A DNA stretch of 5,661 nt, from the NCBI GenBank assembly GCA_012514785.1, contig JAAYZP010000011.1, forward strand, positions 1-5,661, read 5' to 3'. The notes beneath the pieces are model-generated. The model made no database searches, was not told where the DNA came from, and saw nothing but the letters and a program-made list of their open reading frames with translations. The DNA comes from Propionibacterium sp. (GTDB taxonomy: Bacteria; Actinomycetota; Actinomycetes; Propionibacteriales; Propionibacteriaceae). Shown one piece after another: positions 1 to 5,661 of this stretch. Every line of letters begins with the position of its first letter. Position 1 is the stretch's first letter. The position numbers and the translations under genes are program-made.

Positions 1-952
1 CGAACCCGACGAAGCTGATGCCGAAGCCCGCCACCGCGGCGGCGGCGAAGAACGGGTAGAACCTCCGCGGCTTGCCCGCGGACAGGCGACGGCCGAGCGA
101 GTAGTACTGCCCGATACAGGTGCTGTAGATCATCAGGTAGATGATCCACACCATCACCTGCCCGAAGGCGGGGTGGATCGCGTTGATCATCGCCAGGGTC
201 GGCACCGAGACTCCGACGACCTGGTCGAAGCTCAGCAGCAGTCCCGTCGAGAGCATCAGCAGCAGCGCGGTCAGCAGGAGGCCGCCGGCCAGACCGCCCC
301 AGCCCGCCTCCTTCGGGTGCAGGTAGCTGCCGCCGATCACGAGCACCATCGAGACCGCCGTGATGAGCACGAGGCCCGCGTAGTTGATCGCCGAGAGCCA
401 CCACGGGGAGATGGGGGAGGGCTCGCTGCGCGCGAGCTGGTCGAGCGCGTCGAGGTCCACCGGCAGCTGGGTGAGTGCGAAGGCGAACGCGGCGACGATC
501 GCGACGATGACCACCGGCGTGACGTAGCCGATCACCTGGGTGACGCGATTGACGTCGAGCAGCCCCGTCAGCAGGACGAGCACGAGCATGATGGCCGAGC
601 CGAGCCACACGGGCCAGCCGAACTGCTGCGCCATCGTCGACCCGGCGCCGGCCATCATCACGAACCCGAGCGCGAAGACCGTCACGGTGACGCAGACGTC
701 GAGGAACGTGGCCACCACCTTGTGGGTGAGCGAGTTGAACACCCGGGAGTGGCTCTGCGCGCGGAAGTACGAGCCGAGCTGCAGGATCACGAGCCCCGTC
801 ACGGAGATGATCGCGCCGGCGAGCAGCACACCCCAGATGCCGTCGGTGCCGAACGACATGAAGTACTGGACCGTCTCCTGGCCTGTGGCCATGCCGGCGC
901 CCACCATGAGGCCCGTGAACGCGAGTGCGATCAGGATGATTCGTTTGATCAT
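1..952 (-). CDS. YkvI-family multi-pass membrane protein (N-terminal 317 residues, cut by window edge)
   Basis: The gene begins at the ATG complementary to 950-952 and stays open to the left edge, so the C-terminus and stop lie outside the window. The visible 317 residues hold about nine hydrophobic segments, near residues 3-20, 38-60, 82-101, 115-132, 141-160, 184-208, 219-241, 261-280 and 298-316. Helix 1 breaks at the motif GAGMATGQE (residues 18-26), which resembles the glycine-rich unwound first helix and following GQE of YkvI-like proteins (COG3949) and of LeuT-fold transporters in general. By inference it is a cytoplasmic-membrane transporter or permease-like protein. The substrate is unknown, and the family is annotated only as uncharacterised. 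A good ribosome site (GGAAGGTGG) precedes the start. It is last of three leftward genes, 57 bases after the small anchored protein. The family assignment is from recognised motifs, not a search. Confidence 0.85.
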   Translation of the reverse strand, partial: MIKRIILIALAFTGLMVGAGMATGQETVQYFMSFGTDGIWGVLLAGAIISVTGLVILQLGSYFRAQSHSRVFNSLTHKVVATFLDVCVTVTVFALGFVMMAGAGSTMAQQFGWPVWLGSAIMLVLVLLTGLLDVNRVTQVIGYVTPVVIVAIVAAFAFALTQLPVDLDALDQLARSEPSPISPWWLSAINYAGLVLITAVSMVLVIGGSYLHPKEAGWGGLAGGLLLTALLLMLSTGLLLSFDQVVGVSVPTLAMINAIHPAFGQVMVWIIYLMIYSTCIGQYYSLGRRLSAGKPRRFYPFFAAAAVAGFGISFVGF

Positions 953-958
953 GGGTGT

Positions 959-967
959 CCACCTTCC
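959..967 (-). promoter_or_regulatory. Ribosome binding site of the YkvI-family gene
   Basis: On the minus strand this reads GGAAGGTGG and lies 6 bases before the ATG at 952. It supports that start and shows the gene can be translated independently of the gene 57 bases upstream. Confidence 0.6.
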
Positions 968-1009
968 GGGGGACTCACTGTAACGGCGCAGAGTGCCAGG
1001 TCCGCGCGG

Positions 1010-1462
1010 TCACATGGCCATGAGGAGCACGAAGAACACGAACACCATGACCACGGCGACGGTGCCGCCGACGATGCCGAACAGGCCTGCCAGCCCCTTG
1101 CTCTGCTGCTGCACGTGGCCGATGGAGCCGCTCGTGAACTGGTGGTACGGCGCGGCGTAGAACACGGGGACGTGCTCGCCGGGGCGCACCATCACGTCGA
1201 GCGCCGCGTGCCCGTACCGGCGCATCCACACGCCGTGGATCTCGATCCGCACCGGGCCGGCCGGGACGACGATGGGCTGCCGGCCGTAGCGGCTCACCAC
1301 GCGGTGCCCGTTGACGACCACGGTGGGCACGATCATGTTCGAGGTCCACTCGCTGCCCTGGATGGTGAGGTCGAGCACGCCCGTGGGCACCGGCGCGTGG
1401 TGCTGCGGTGCGGGCGGGTACACCGGCTGGGGCCGGTACGGGCGCTCGGGCATCTGATCCAC
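1010..1462 (-). CDS. Small hypothetical protein, proline-rich N-terminus and C-terminal membrane anchor
   Basis: This 150-residue protein of unknown function has three visible parts. Residues 5-27 are rich in Pro, Tyr and His and probably disordered. Residues 28-115 look like a compact beta-rich domain, with alternating hydrophobic strands, NGHRV near 51-55, a PAGPVRIEI turn-strand at 67-75 and a FYAAPYHQF stretch at 101-109. Residues 123-149 form one very hydrophobic membrane segment ending almost at the C-terminus. There is no signal peptide, so a tail-anchored topology with the globular part in the cytoplasm is the simplest inference. The middle part somewhat recalls small PEGA-like beta domains, but I cannot assign a family. 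The start is uncertain: the GTG at 1462 gives 150 residues, while the ATG at 1453 gives 147 and begins MPERPY. Neither has a strong ribosome site. The gene sits 27 bases after the GH65 stop and is probably cotranscribed with it. Confidence 0.8.
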   Translation of the reverse strand: MDQMPERPYRPQPVYPPAPQHHAPVPTGVLDLTIQGSEWTSNMIVPTVVVNGHRVVSRYGRQPIVVPAGPVRIEIHGVWMRRYGHAALDVMVRPGEHVPVFYAAPYHQFTSGSIGHVQQQSKGLAGLFGIVGGTVAVVMVFVFFVLLMAM

Positions 1463-1489
1463 GTCGGGGACCCTACCTCTGGGACGGGG

Positions 1490-3826
1490 TCACGCCCGCG
1501 GTTCGCGGCCTGCGGGTTGGGTGGGTTCGGGGAGCAGCGGGGACGCCTCCCTCAGCGGCGCGACCGCAGGTGTCCCGCGGGCGACGGTGAGCCTCGCACC
1601 GTCGACGATCACGTCGATGGGGTCGTCGTCGGAGAGCATCGAGACCGTCGTGCCTTCCGACGTCGTCTCCACCCGCAGCAGCCGGCCCCGCCACCGGAGG
1701 CGGTAGGCCGTGCGGCTGAGGGCTGTGGGGAGCAGCGGGGCGAGTTCGAGGTCGTCGCCGTCCTCGCGGAGCCCGCCGAGCCCGGCCGCGAGCGCCAGCC
1801 AGGTGCCGCCCACCGACGCGAGGTGCAGGCCCCGCTCGGTGTCGCCCTGGATGTCCTTGATGTCCACCAGCGCGCTCTCCCGGAGGTAGCGGAGGCTCAG
1901 GTCGGGGTGCTGCGCCTGCGCGCACACGACGGCCTGGACGCTCGCCGACAACGACGAGTCGCGGACGGTTCGCGCCTCGTAGTAGTCGACGTTGCGGGCC
2001 ACCTCCTCGTCGGTGAAGTCCTCGCGGCACCACCACAACGCCTGCACGAGGTCGGCCTGTTTGACCACCTGGCGACGGCAGAACTTCGCGTAGTGCTGGT
2101 GGTCCTGGACCGGGTAGGAGTCCTGTTTCTCCTCGAAGCGCCACTCGCGGTAGGTGGTGAAGTTGTGGTTCGCCGGGTGGACGCGGTGGTGCTCGTCCCA
2201 GGGGATGTGCACGGCCGCAGCGATGCCTCGCCACCGGGCCACCTCGTCGGCGTCGACGCCCAACGTTCCCGCCTCGTCGGGGTGCAGCTCGCACGCGTCC
2301 GCCGCGCGCAGGAGGTTGCGTCGGGCCATGAGGTTGGTGAACACGTTGTCGTCGACGACGCCCGTGTACTCGTCCGGGCCCGTCATCCCGAGCAGGTGCC
2401 AGCCGCCGTCTGCGTCCTCGTGACCCATCGACACCCACAGCCGAGCCGTCTCGACGAACACCTCGATCCCGCCGAGCGGCTGCAGCCCGTCACCCGTGGC
2501 GTTCGCGTGCAGCCAGAAGGCGCGCGAGATGTCGGCGTTGACGTGCATCGCGGCCGTACTGGCCGGCCAGTAGGCGGAGACCTCGTGGCCGTCGATGGTG
2601 CGCCAGGCGAACGTCGCGCCCCGCAGGTCGAGCACCTTCGCGCGCTCGCGGGCGGCGTCGAGGGTGGAACCGCGCCACCGCAGCAGCCGGGCGGCGGCGT
2701 CGGGCTCCAACAGGGAGAGTGCCGGCACGACGAAGCCCTCGACGTCCCAGAACGTGTGCCCCGAGTAGCCGAGCCCGCTCAGCCCCTTCGCGCCCAACGG
2801 GGCGTCGTCGATGCAAGCGGTGCTGGTGAGCAGGGTGAAGACGTTGTAGCGCAGCGCCTGCTGGAGCTCGTCGTCGCCGTCGACCTCGACGTCGGCGATG
2901 TGCCAGCAGCGGTCGAGCTCCTCGCGCTGGGCGGCGGCGATGCCGTCGAAGCCGAGGTCGATGCCGGAGTCGACGACGGCGCGAGCCTGCTCGAGCAGGG
3001 AGTCGGCGCCCGTCTCAGGCGACCAGACGTGGGAGAAGACCTTGTCGATCCGCAGCAACCCGCCCTCGTCGAGGTCGGCGGTGACGGCGGTGACGACGTG
3101 GTCGTCGGAGACCGCCTCCGTGCTCATCGCGCGGTGTCCGGTGACGACGTGCTGGGCCGCGGCCGCGACGCCGATCCCGGTGCGGTGCGTGCGCGCTGTG
3201 AGCGAGCCGCCGGAGTCGTCGGCGTGGATGTCGAGCATGTGGAACGGGTGGTCGAGGGCGTCGGCCACGCGCGGGTCGTCGTTGTCCACCTCCGGTGGGC
3301 TCGCGCCCAGCACGAGCTCGGAGCGCACGACGACGTGGGCCGGGCCGTCGAGTGCGCGCACCTCGTAGCGCACGGCCCCCAGCGATCGCTCCCTGAGCGA
3401 GACGAGGCGCCGGGAGGTGAGCCGCATCGTCGTGCCCGAGGGGGTCGTCCACTCCATGACCCGCTCGAGGATGCCGGTCCGGAGATCGAGCGTGCGGCGG
3501 TGCGCGCTCGGCTGGGCGGTGCGCGCGTCCACGGGAACGCCGTCGACCACGAGCCTCAGCGGCGTGGTGTCGGCCACGGCGATCATCGCCTGACCCTCCT
3601 CCGGGTGTCCGTAGCCGGTCTCCGGGTACGCGAGCGGGTGGGTCTCATGCACGCCCGCCATGAAGGTGCCGCGGAAACCGTGCGGGTCCACCTCGTCGAG
3701 CGTGCCCCGGATGCCCAGGTAGCCGTTGCTCAGGCTGAACAGCGATTCCGAGGCGGGCAGCGCCTCCAACGAGACCCGCGGTTCGTGGATCCGCCACGGG
3801 TCCACGTCGAGTGTCGGAGTGGCCAT
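1490..3826 (-). CDS. Glycoside hydrolase family 65 protein, probable maltose/trehalose/kojibiose phosphorylase
   Basis: This 778-residue protein matches the usual length of GH65 enzymes (about 750-800). Known members cleave an alpha-linked glucose disaccharide with phosphate, inverting the anomer to give beta-glucose 1-phosphate; a few are hydrolases. The N-terminal beta-sandwich has the family signature SLFSLSNGYLGIRG (28-41). The (alpha/alpha)6 barrel follows from about 320, with GYSGHTFWDVEGF (353-365) and the catalytic motif TGPDEY (482-487), where Glu486 is the expected general acid. VVKQAD (587-592) and RTVRDSSLS (619-627) are the substrate- and phosphate-site strands; Arg rather than His in the latter is, from memory, usual in actinobacterial members. 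A small C-terminal beta domain covers about 695-750. The start is the ATG at 3826, which follows a strong ribosome site and gives a standard N-terminus; the frame is open further upstream to 4885, but that extension is not gene-like. The exact disaccharide cannot be read from the sequence. The protein is cytoplasmic, with no signal peptide. Confidence 0.93.
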   Translation of the reverse strand: MATPTLDVDPWRIHEPRVSLEALPASESLFSLSNGYLGIRGTLDEVDPHGFRGTFMAGVHETHPLAYPETGYGHPEEGQAMIAVADTTPLRLVVDGVPVDARTAQPSAHRRTLDLRTGILERVMEWTTPSGTTMRLTSRRLVSLRERSLGAVRYEVRALDGPAHVVVRSELVLGASPPEVDNDDPRVADALDHPFHMLDIHADDSGGSLTARTHRTGIGVAAAAQHVVTGHRAMSTEAVSDDHVVTAVTADLDEGGLLRIDKVFSHVWSPETGADSLLEQARAVVDSGIDLGFDGIAAAQREELDRCWHIADVEVDGDDELQQALRYNVFTLLTSTACIDDAPLGAKGLSGLGYSGHTFWDVEGFVVPALSLLEPDAAARLLRWRGSTLDAARERAKVLDLRGATFAWRTIDGHEVSAYWPASTAAMHVNADISRAFWLHANATGDGLQPLGGIEVFVETARLWVSMGHEDADGGWHLLGMTGPDEYTGVVDDNVFTNLMARRNLLRAADACELHPDEAGTLGVDADEVARWRGIAAAVHIPWDEHHRVHPANHNFTTYREWRFEEKQDSYPVQDHQHYAKFCRRQVVKQADLVQALWWCREDFTDEEVARNVDYYEARTVRDSSLSASVQAVVCAQAQHPDLSLRYLRESALVDIKDIQGDTERGLHLASVGGTWLALAAGLGGLREDGDDLELAPLLPTALSRTAYRLRWRGRLLRVETTSEGTTVSMLSDDDPIDVIVDGARLTVARGTPAVAPLREASPLLPEPTQPAGREPRA

Positions 3827-3834
3827 GATCGGCG

Positions 3835-3842
3835 CTCCTTCC
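3835..3842 (-). promoter_or_regulatory. Strong ribosome binding site of the GH65 gene
   Basis: The minus strand reads GGAAGGAG, close to the ideal complement of the 16S rRNA tail, 8 bases before the ATG at 3826. It decides the start against the much longer open frame that continues upstream. Confidence 0.8.
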
Positions 3843-3872
3843 GTCGGGGCGCCCGTGTGCGCCCAAGTCACG

Positions 3873-3878
3873 AATCTA
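3873..3878 (-). promoter_or_regulatory. Candidate -10 element for the leftward GH65 transcript
   Basis: The minus strand reads TAGATT, which fits the TANNNT pattern of actinobacterial housekeeping promoters. It would place transcription start near 3866, with a leader of about 40 bases before the GH65 ATG. No good -35 hexamer is visible 16-18 bases upstream, so this is only a candidate. It lies in the 89-95 base divergent intergenic region, the only clear place for a promoter of the leftward genes. Confidence 0.3.
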
Positions 3879-3909
3879 CCCGCCGAACCGGTCGCACCCA
3901 CGGCCCGAT

Positions 3910-3915
3910 TACGCT
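3910..3915 (+). promoter_or_regulatory. Candidate -10 element for a leaderless YchJ-family message
   Basis: TACGCT matches TANNNT and ends 6 bases before the GTG at 3922, the spacing expected when transcription starts on the first base of the start codon. No convincing -35 is seen. The GTG at 3916 would then lie upstream of the transcript and be unusable. Confidence 0.3.
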
Positions 3916-3921
3916 GTGGGG

Positions 3922-4287
3922 GTGGAAATCCGACGATGTCCCTGCGGCGGCGGCGCACTCGCCGAATGCTGCGGCCCCTACCTCTCCGCCGCGTTGCTGC
4001 CACCGACGGCGGAGGCGACGATGCGTTCCCGGTACAGCGCCTTCGCCACCGGCAATGCCGAGCACCTGTTCCGCACCTGGCACCCGCGCACCCGGCCAGC
4101 CGTGCCCATCGAAACCGGCGACGGCTGGCTCGGCCTGGAGGTCGTGGACGTGGTGGCCGGGGATGAGGGCGATTCGACCGGGGTCGTCGAGTTCGTCGCC
4201 CACAACACCGATGGCGACCTGCGCGAGCGCTCCCGTTTCGAGAAGCGCGGCGGGCGTTGGTTCTATCTCGACGCAGAATCACGCTGA
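3922..4287 (+). CDS. YchJ-family (UPF0225) protein with N-terminal SEC-C metal-binding motif
   Basis: This short protein (121 residues from the GTG at 3922, 123 from the GTG at 3916) begins with a SEC-C-like cysteine cluster, RCPCGGGALAECCGPYL. The CxC-x7-CC spacing is expected to bind zinc. Next comes the conserved MRSRYSAFATGNAEHLFRTW stretch of YchJ proteins, then an NTF2-like alpha/beta fold ending in FEKRGGRWFYLD. E. coli YchJ is about 150 residues with a second cysteine motif at the C-terminus; this protein lacks the second motif. The biochemical role of the family is not established. There is no ATG option and no clear Shine-Dalgarno sequence. I prefer 3922 because it keeps the N-terminus short before the cysteines and sits 6 bases after a TACGCT hexamer, suggesting a leaderless message. 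It is divergent from the GH65 gene and 19 bases ahead of the pRiA4b/UPF0158 gene. Confidence 0.88.
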   Translation: MEIRRCPCGGGALAECCGPYLSAALLPPTAEATMRSRYSAFATGNAEHLFRTWHPRTRPAVPIETGDGWLGLEVVDVVAGDEGDSTGVVEFVAHNTDGDLRERSRFEKRGGRWFYLDAESR

Positions 4288-4294
4288 GATCGTG

Positions 4295-4300
4295 GACAAT
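4295..4300 (+). promoter_or_regulatory. Candidate -10 element for a leaderless pRiA4b/UPF0158 message
   Basis: GACAAT resembles a -10 hexamer with one substitution at the first position (TACAAT-like) and ends exactly 6 bases before the ATG at 4307. A leaderless start there would explain the absence of a well-spaced Shine-Dalgarno sequence: the GGTGG at 4301-4305 is only one base from the ATG, which is too close. No -35 is evident, and cotranscription from the preceding gene is equally possible. Confidence 0.25.
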
Positions 4301-4306
4301 GGTGGC

Positions 4307-5491
4307 ATGTCGCACCAATGGCTGTCCGTGACCGTCGAACTCCTCGGCCGCCCCGGCCGCGAGCTGTGGCCCGCGCCAGCGCGGGTGTTCCTCGTCGGGC
4401 CCACCCACACGCTCCAGGACCTCGCCGAGGCCATCGACGTCGCCTTCGCACGCTGGGATCTTGCGCACCAGCGGCTCTTCACCCTGCCCGACGGCGCCAC
4501 GTACGCCGACGACGCGATCGCGACGTTGCCCGTGGCCGAGGTCGCACCGCCCGGCACGGAGCTCCGCTACACCTTCGACCTCGGGGAGCGCTGGCTCCAC
4601 AGCGTCGTCGTTGACGCCGAGACGGTCGACCCGTCGGAGGAACTCGAGACCCTCCCGGCAGCGCCCGTCGCCTACCGGGGTTGGGGCGTGATCCCCGACC
4701 AGTACGGGCGGCGGTACGAAGATGACGACGGCACCGCGTCGCCCCCGTTGCGCCCGACGCAGTCCCACCCGATGCTCGATCCCGCGTGGCCAGCGCAGCC
4801 CGAGCCGCAGGTGGACGCGGACGAGGTGCGTGGCGCCGTCCACTCGCGGGACGTGGATCGCTTCCTCGCCGCGGTCGTCGGTCACAAGCTCGACGGCGCG
4901 CTGCAGCAGGTGGGCGCGGGCCTCCCGATGGCGCTCGAACAGCGCCGTGCAGCGGCCGAGCCGGTGGCGCGCGAGGTCATCGCGCGACTGCGCGAGCGCG
5001 GCGACCTCGGCGACGACATCCTCGGCGACGATCTGCAGGCGATCCTCGACGGCGCACCCCTGGCTGGGCGCGGCGTGGTCGTCGACCTGGACGAGGTCAG
5101 CGACGTCCTGGGATCGGGCAGCCAGGAATCCGGGCGCTCCTTCCTGGACCTCACCACAGGCGAGGCGATCCCCGGGTGGATGACGGACGAGTACATGGCG
5201 GGCGACGGCGCCGTCGATGTCGAGGAGGAGCCCGGGCGCTGGATCTACCTGTACAACTTCAGCGCCCGCATCCTCTGGGAGGACATGGCGGACTTCGCCG
5301 CGGGGGAGACCGATCCGGAGCTGCGTGACCGGATCGAGGGGGCCCTGGAGGGACGCGGTGCATTCCGTCGCTTCCGGGGAGTCGTCTACGACGACGGCGT
5401 CCTGCGCGAACGTTGGCGCCGGTTCTCGGCCGAGCGGAGCTACGGCAGGGTGCGCGACCTCCTGGCGGACGAGGGGATCCGGGCGGTCTGA
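4307..5491 (+). CDS. Fusion of plasmid pRiA4b ORF-3-like domain and UPF0158 domain
   Basis: This is a 394-residue soluble protein. Residues 5-105 match the pRiA4b ORF-3-like domain (the IS1096 TnpR-like family): HTLQDLAEAIDVAFARWD (34-51) corresponds to the helix with the family's usual TLxxLHxxIQxAFxWxD pattern, and YTFDLGERWLHSVVVD (88-103) to YxFDxGDxWxHxIxVE. Residues 115-170 form a Pro-rich linker and 170-250 a helical segment. From about 256 to 390 it matches UPF0158: GVVVDLDEVSDVL, FLDLTTGEAIPGW, then RWIYLYNF and the hallmark GAFRRFRGVVYDDGVLRERW (351-370), ending in FSAERSYGRVRDLLADEGI. Neither domain has a settled biochemical function, and nothing here is catalytically diagnostic. 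The ATG at 4307 follows the YchJ-family stop by 19 bases. An in-frame GTG at 4292 is an alternative, but neither start has a good ribosome site. The open frame continues far upstream to 173 only by chance. Confidence 0.88.
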   Translation: MSHQWLSVTVELLGRPGRELWPAPARVFLVGPTHTLQDLAEAIDVAFARWDLAHQRLFTLPDGATYADDAIATLPVAEVAPPGTELRYTFDLGERWLHSVVVDAETVDPSEELETLPAAPVAYRGWGVIPDQYGRRYEDDDGTASPPLRPTQSHPMLDPAWPAQPEPQVDADEVRGAVHSRDVDRFLAAVVGHKLDGALQQVGAGLPMALEQRRAAAEPVAREVIARLRERGDLGDDILGDDLQAILDGAPLAGRGVVVDLDEVSDVLGSGSQESGRSFLDLTTGEAIPGWMTDEYMAGDGAVDVEEEPGRWIYLYNFSARILWEDMADFAAGETDPELRDRIEGALEGRGAFRRFRGVVYDDGVLRERWRRFSAERSYGRVRDLLADEGIRAV

Positions 5492-5521
5492 GTGGCCGGT
5501 TCAAGGCCGTGAGGCGCACGG

Positions 5522-5661
5522 TCAGCGACCTGCCTCCAGGGGAGGGGCCGTCGAAGCCCGGATGATGAGCTCCGGCTCGATCGGGGGCAGGTCCCCGGCG
5601 GGCTCCGCGCCCTCGATCTCGCCGATCACCCGACGGGCCGCCGCCATCCCGACGGCTTCGA
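5522..5661 (-). CDS. LacI/GalR-family transcriptional regulator (C-terminal 45 codons, cut by window edge)
   Basis: The minus-strand frame entering at the right edge reads EAVGMAAARRVIGEIEG, then a short Pro/Gly loop, then PPIEPELIIRASTAPPLEAGR and a TGA stop (complement of 5522-5524). This is the typical end of a LacI/GalR protein: the last helix of the periplasmic-binding-protein-like domain (G-x-x-A-A-x-x-L/V-I) followed by the final strand ELIIRASTAPP, close to the widespread ELVVRxSTAPP tail. The DNA-binding helix-turn-helix and the effector pocket lie outside the window, so neither its ligand nor its operator can be read here. It converges on the pRiA4b/UPF0158 gene. A sugar-responsive role, possibly linked to the GH65 gene, is inference from proximity only. 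Confidence 0.8.
   Translation of the reverse strand, partial: EAVGMAAARRVIGEIEGAEPAGDLPPIEPELIIRASTAPPLEAGR

Noticed and set aside
540..983. Open frame of 147 codons on the plus strand, antisense to the YkvI-family gene
   Set aside because: It lacks a recognisable domain, is rich in Ser, Thr and Pro as antisense frames of GC-rich membrane genes are, and overlaps a well-supported gene.
963..1009. Imperfect inverted repeat between the anchored protein and the YkvI-family gene (GGAC/CACT arms with GTCC/AGTG)
   Set aside because: The arms are short and interrupted, with no T-tract. This is indistinguishable from chance in such GC-rich sequence.
1469..1491. Short inverted repeat GACCC/GGGTC between the GH65 stop and the next gene
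   Set aside because: It has a five-base stem with a 13-base loop that overlaps the GH65 stop codon, and no U-tract follows.
2898..3368. Open frame of 156 codons on the plus strand inside the GH65 gene
   Set aside because: It lies wholly antisense to well-conserved GH65 sequence, and its Ser/Thr/Arg-rich composition shows no motif.
3883..3894. ACCGGT-centred near-palindrome as a LacI-type operator
   Set aside because: Only the central six bases are symmetric; the flanks do not pair. It falls short of a recognisable LacI operator.
3827..4885. The GH65 frame stays open upstream of the ATG at 3826, allowing a protein of more than 1,100 residues
   Set aside because: The extra segment is antisense to the YchJ-family and UPF0158 genes and low in recognisable fold. 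A strong ribosome site sits just before 3826, and the N-terminus from there matches the family.
4878..5328. Alternative frames within the UPF0158 gene on both strands
   Set aside because: They are Arg- and Ser-rich shadows. The UPF0158 motifs lie only in the 4307-5491 frame.
5492..5521. Possible bidirectional terminator in the 30-base convergent gap (GGCC-7-GGCC)
   Set aside because: The stem is only four base pairs and has no T-run on either strand, so it is too weak to call.

Overview
This is a GC-rich bacterial window with the codon habits and gene families of an Actinomycetota chromosome. It has strong G/C at wobble positions and GTG starts. It also carries a family-65 glycoside phosphorylase of the type seen in actinobacteria (TVRDSSLS active-site strand) and a proline-rich, single-membrane-segment small protein. 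I cannot place it to genus from the sequence. There are no RNA genes, insertion sequences, CRISPR arrays or other mobile-element signs.

Layout. Three genes run leftwards from a divergent intergenic region at about 3827-3915: a GH65 alpha-glycoside phosphorylase/hydrolase (1490-3826), a 150-residue C-terminally membrane-anchored hypothetical protein (1010-1462), and the N-terminal 317 residues of a YkvI-family multi-pass membrane protein (1-952, cut by the left edge). Gaps between them are 27 and 57 bases, so they may form one transcript, although the functional link is not obvious. Two genes run rightwards from the same intergenic region: a small YchJ/SEC-C protein (3922-4287, or from 3916) and, 19 bases later, a 394-residue protein joining an N-terminal plasmid pRiA4b ORF-3-like domain to a C-terminal UPF0158 domain (4307-5491). 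At the right edge, on the minus strand, lie the last 45 codons of a LacI/GalR-type regulator (5522-5661), which converges on the UPF0158 gene with a 30-base gap.

Function. The clearest biochemical story is alpha-glucobiose metabolism. The GH65 enzyme is expected to cleave a disaccharide such as maltose, trehalose or kojibiose with phosphate, giving beta-glucose 1-phosphate and glucose. A LacI-type sugar regulator lies less than 2 kb away. The beta-phosphoglucomutase that often accompanies this enzyme is not in the window. The two rightward genes are conserved but poorly characterised; one has a Cys-rich probable metal-binding motif. I see no convincing new multi-gene system. The most noteworthy points are the domain fusion, a shared leaderless-like spacing in front of both rightward genes, and a very long spurious open frame that could mislead automatic annotation.
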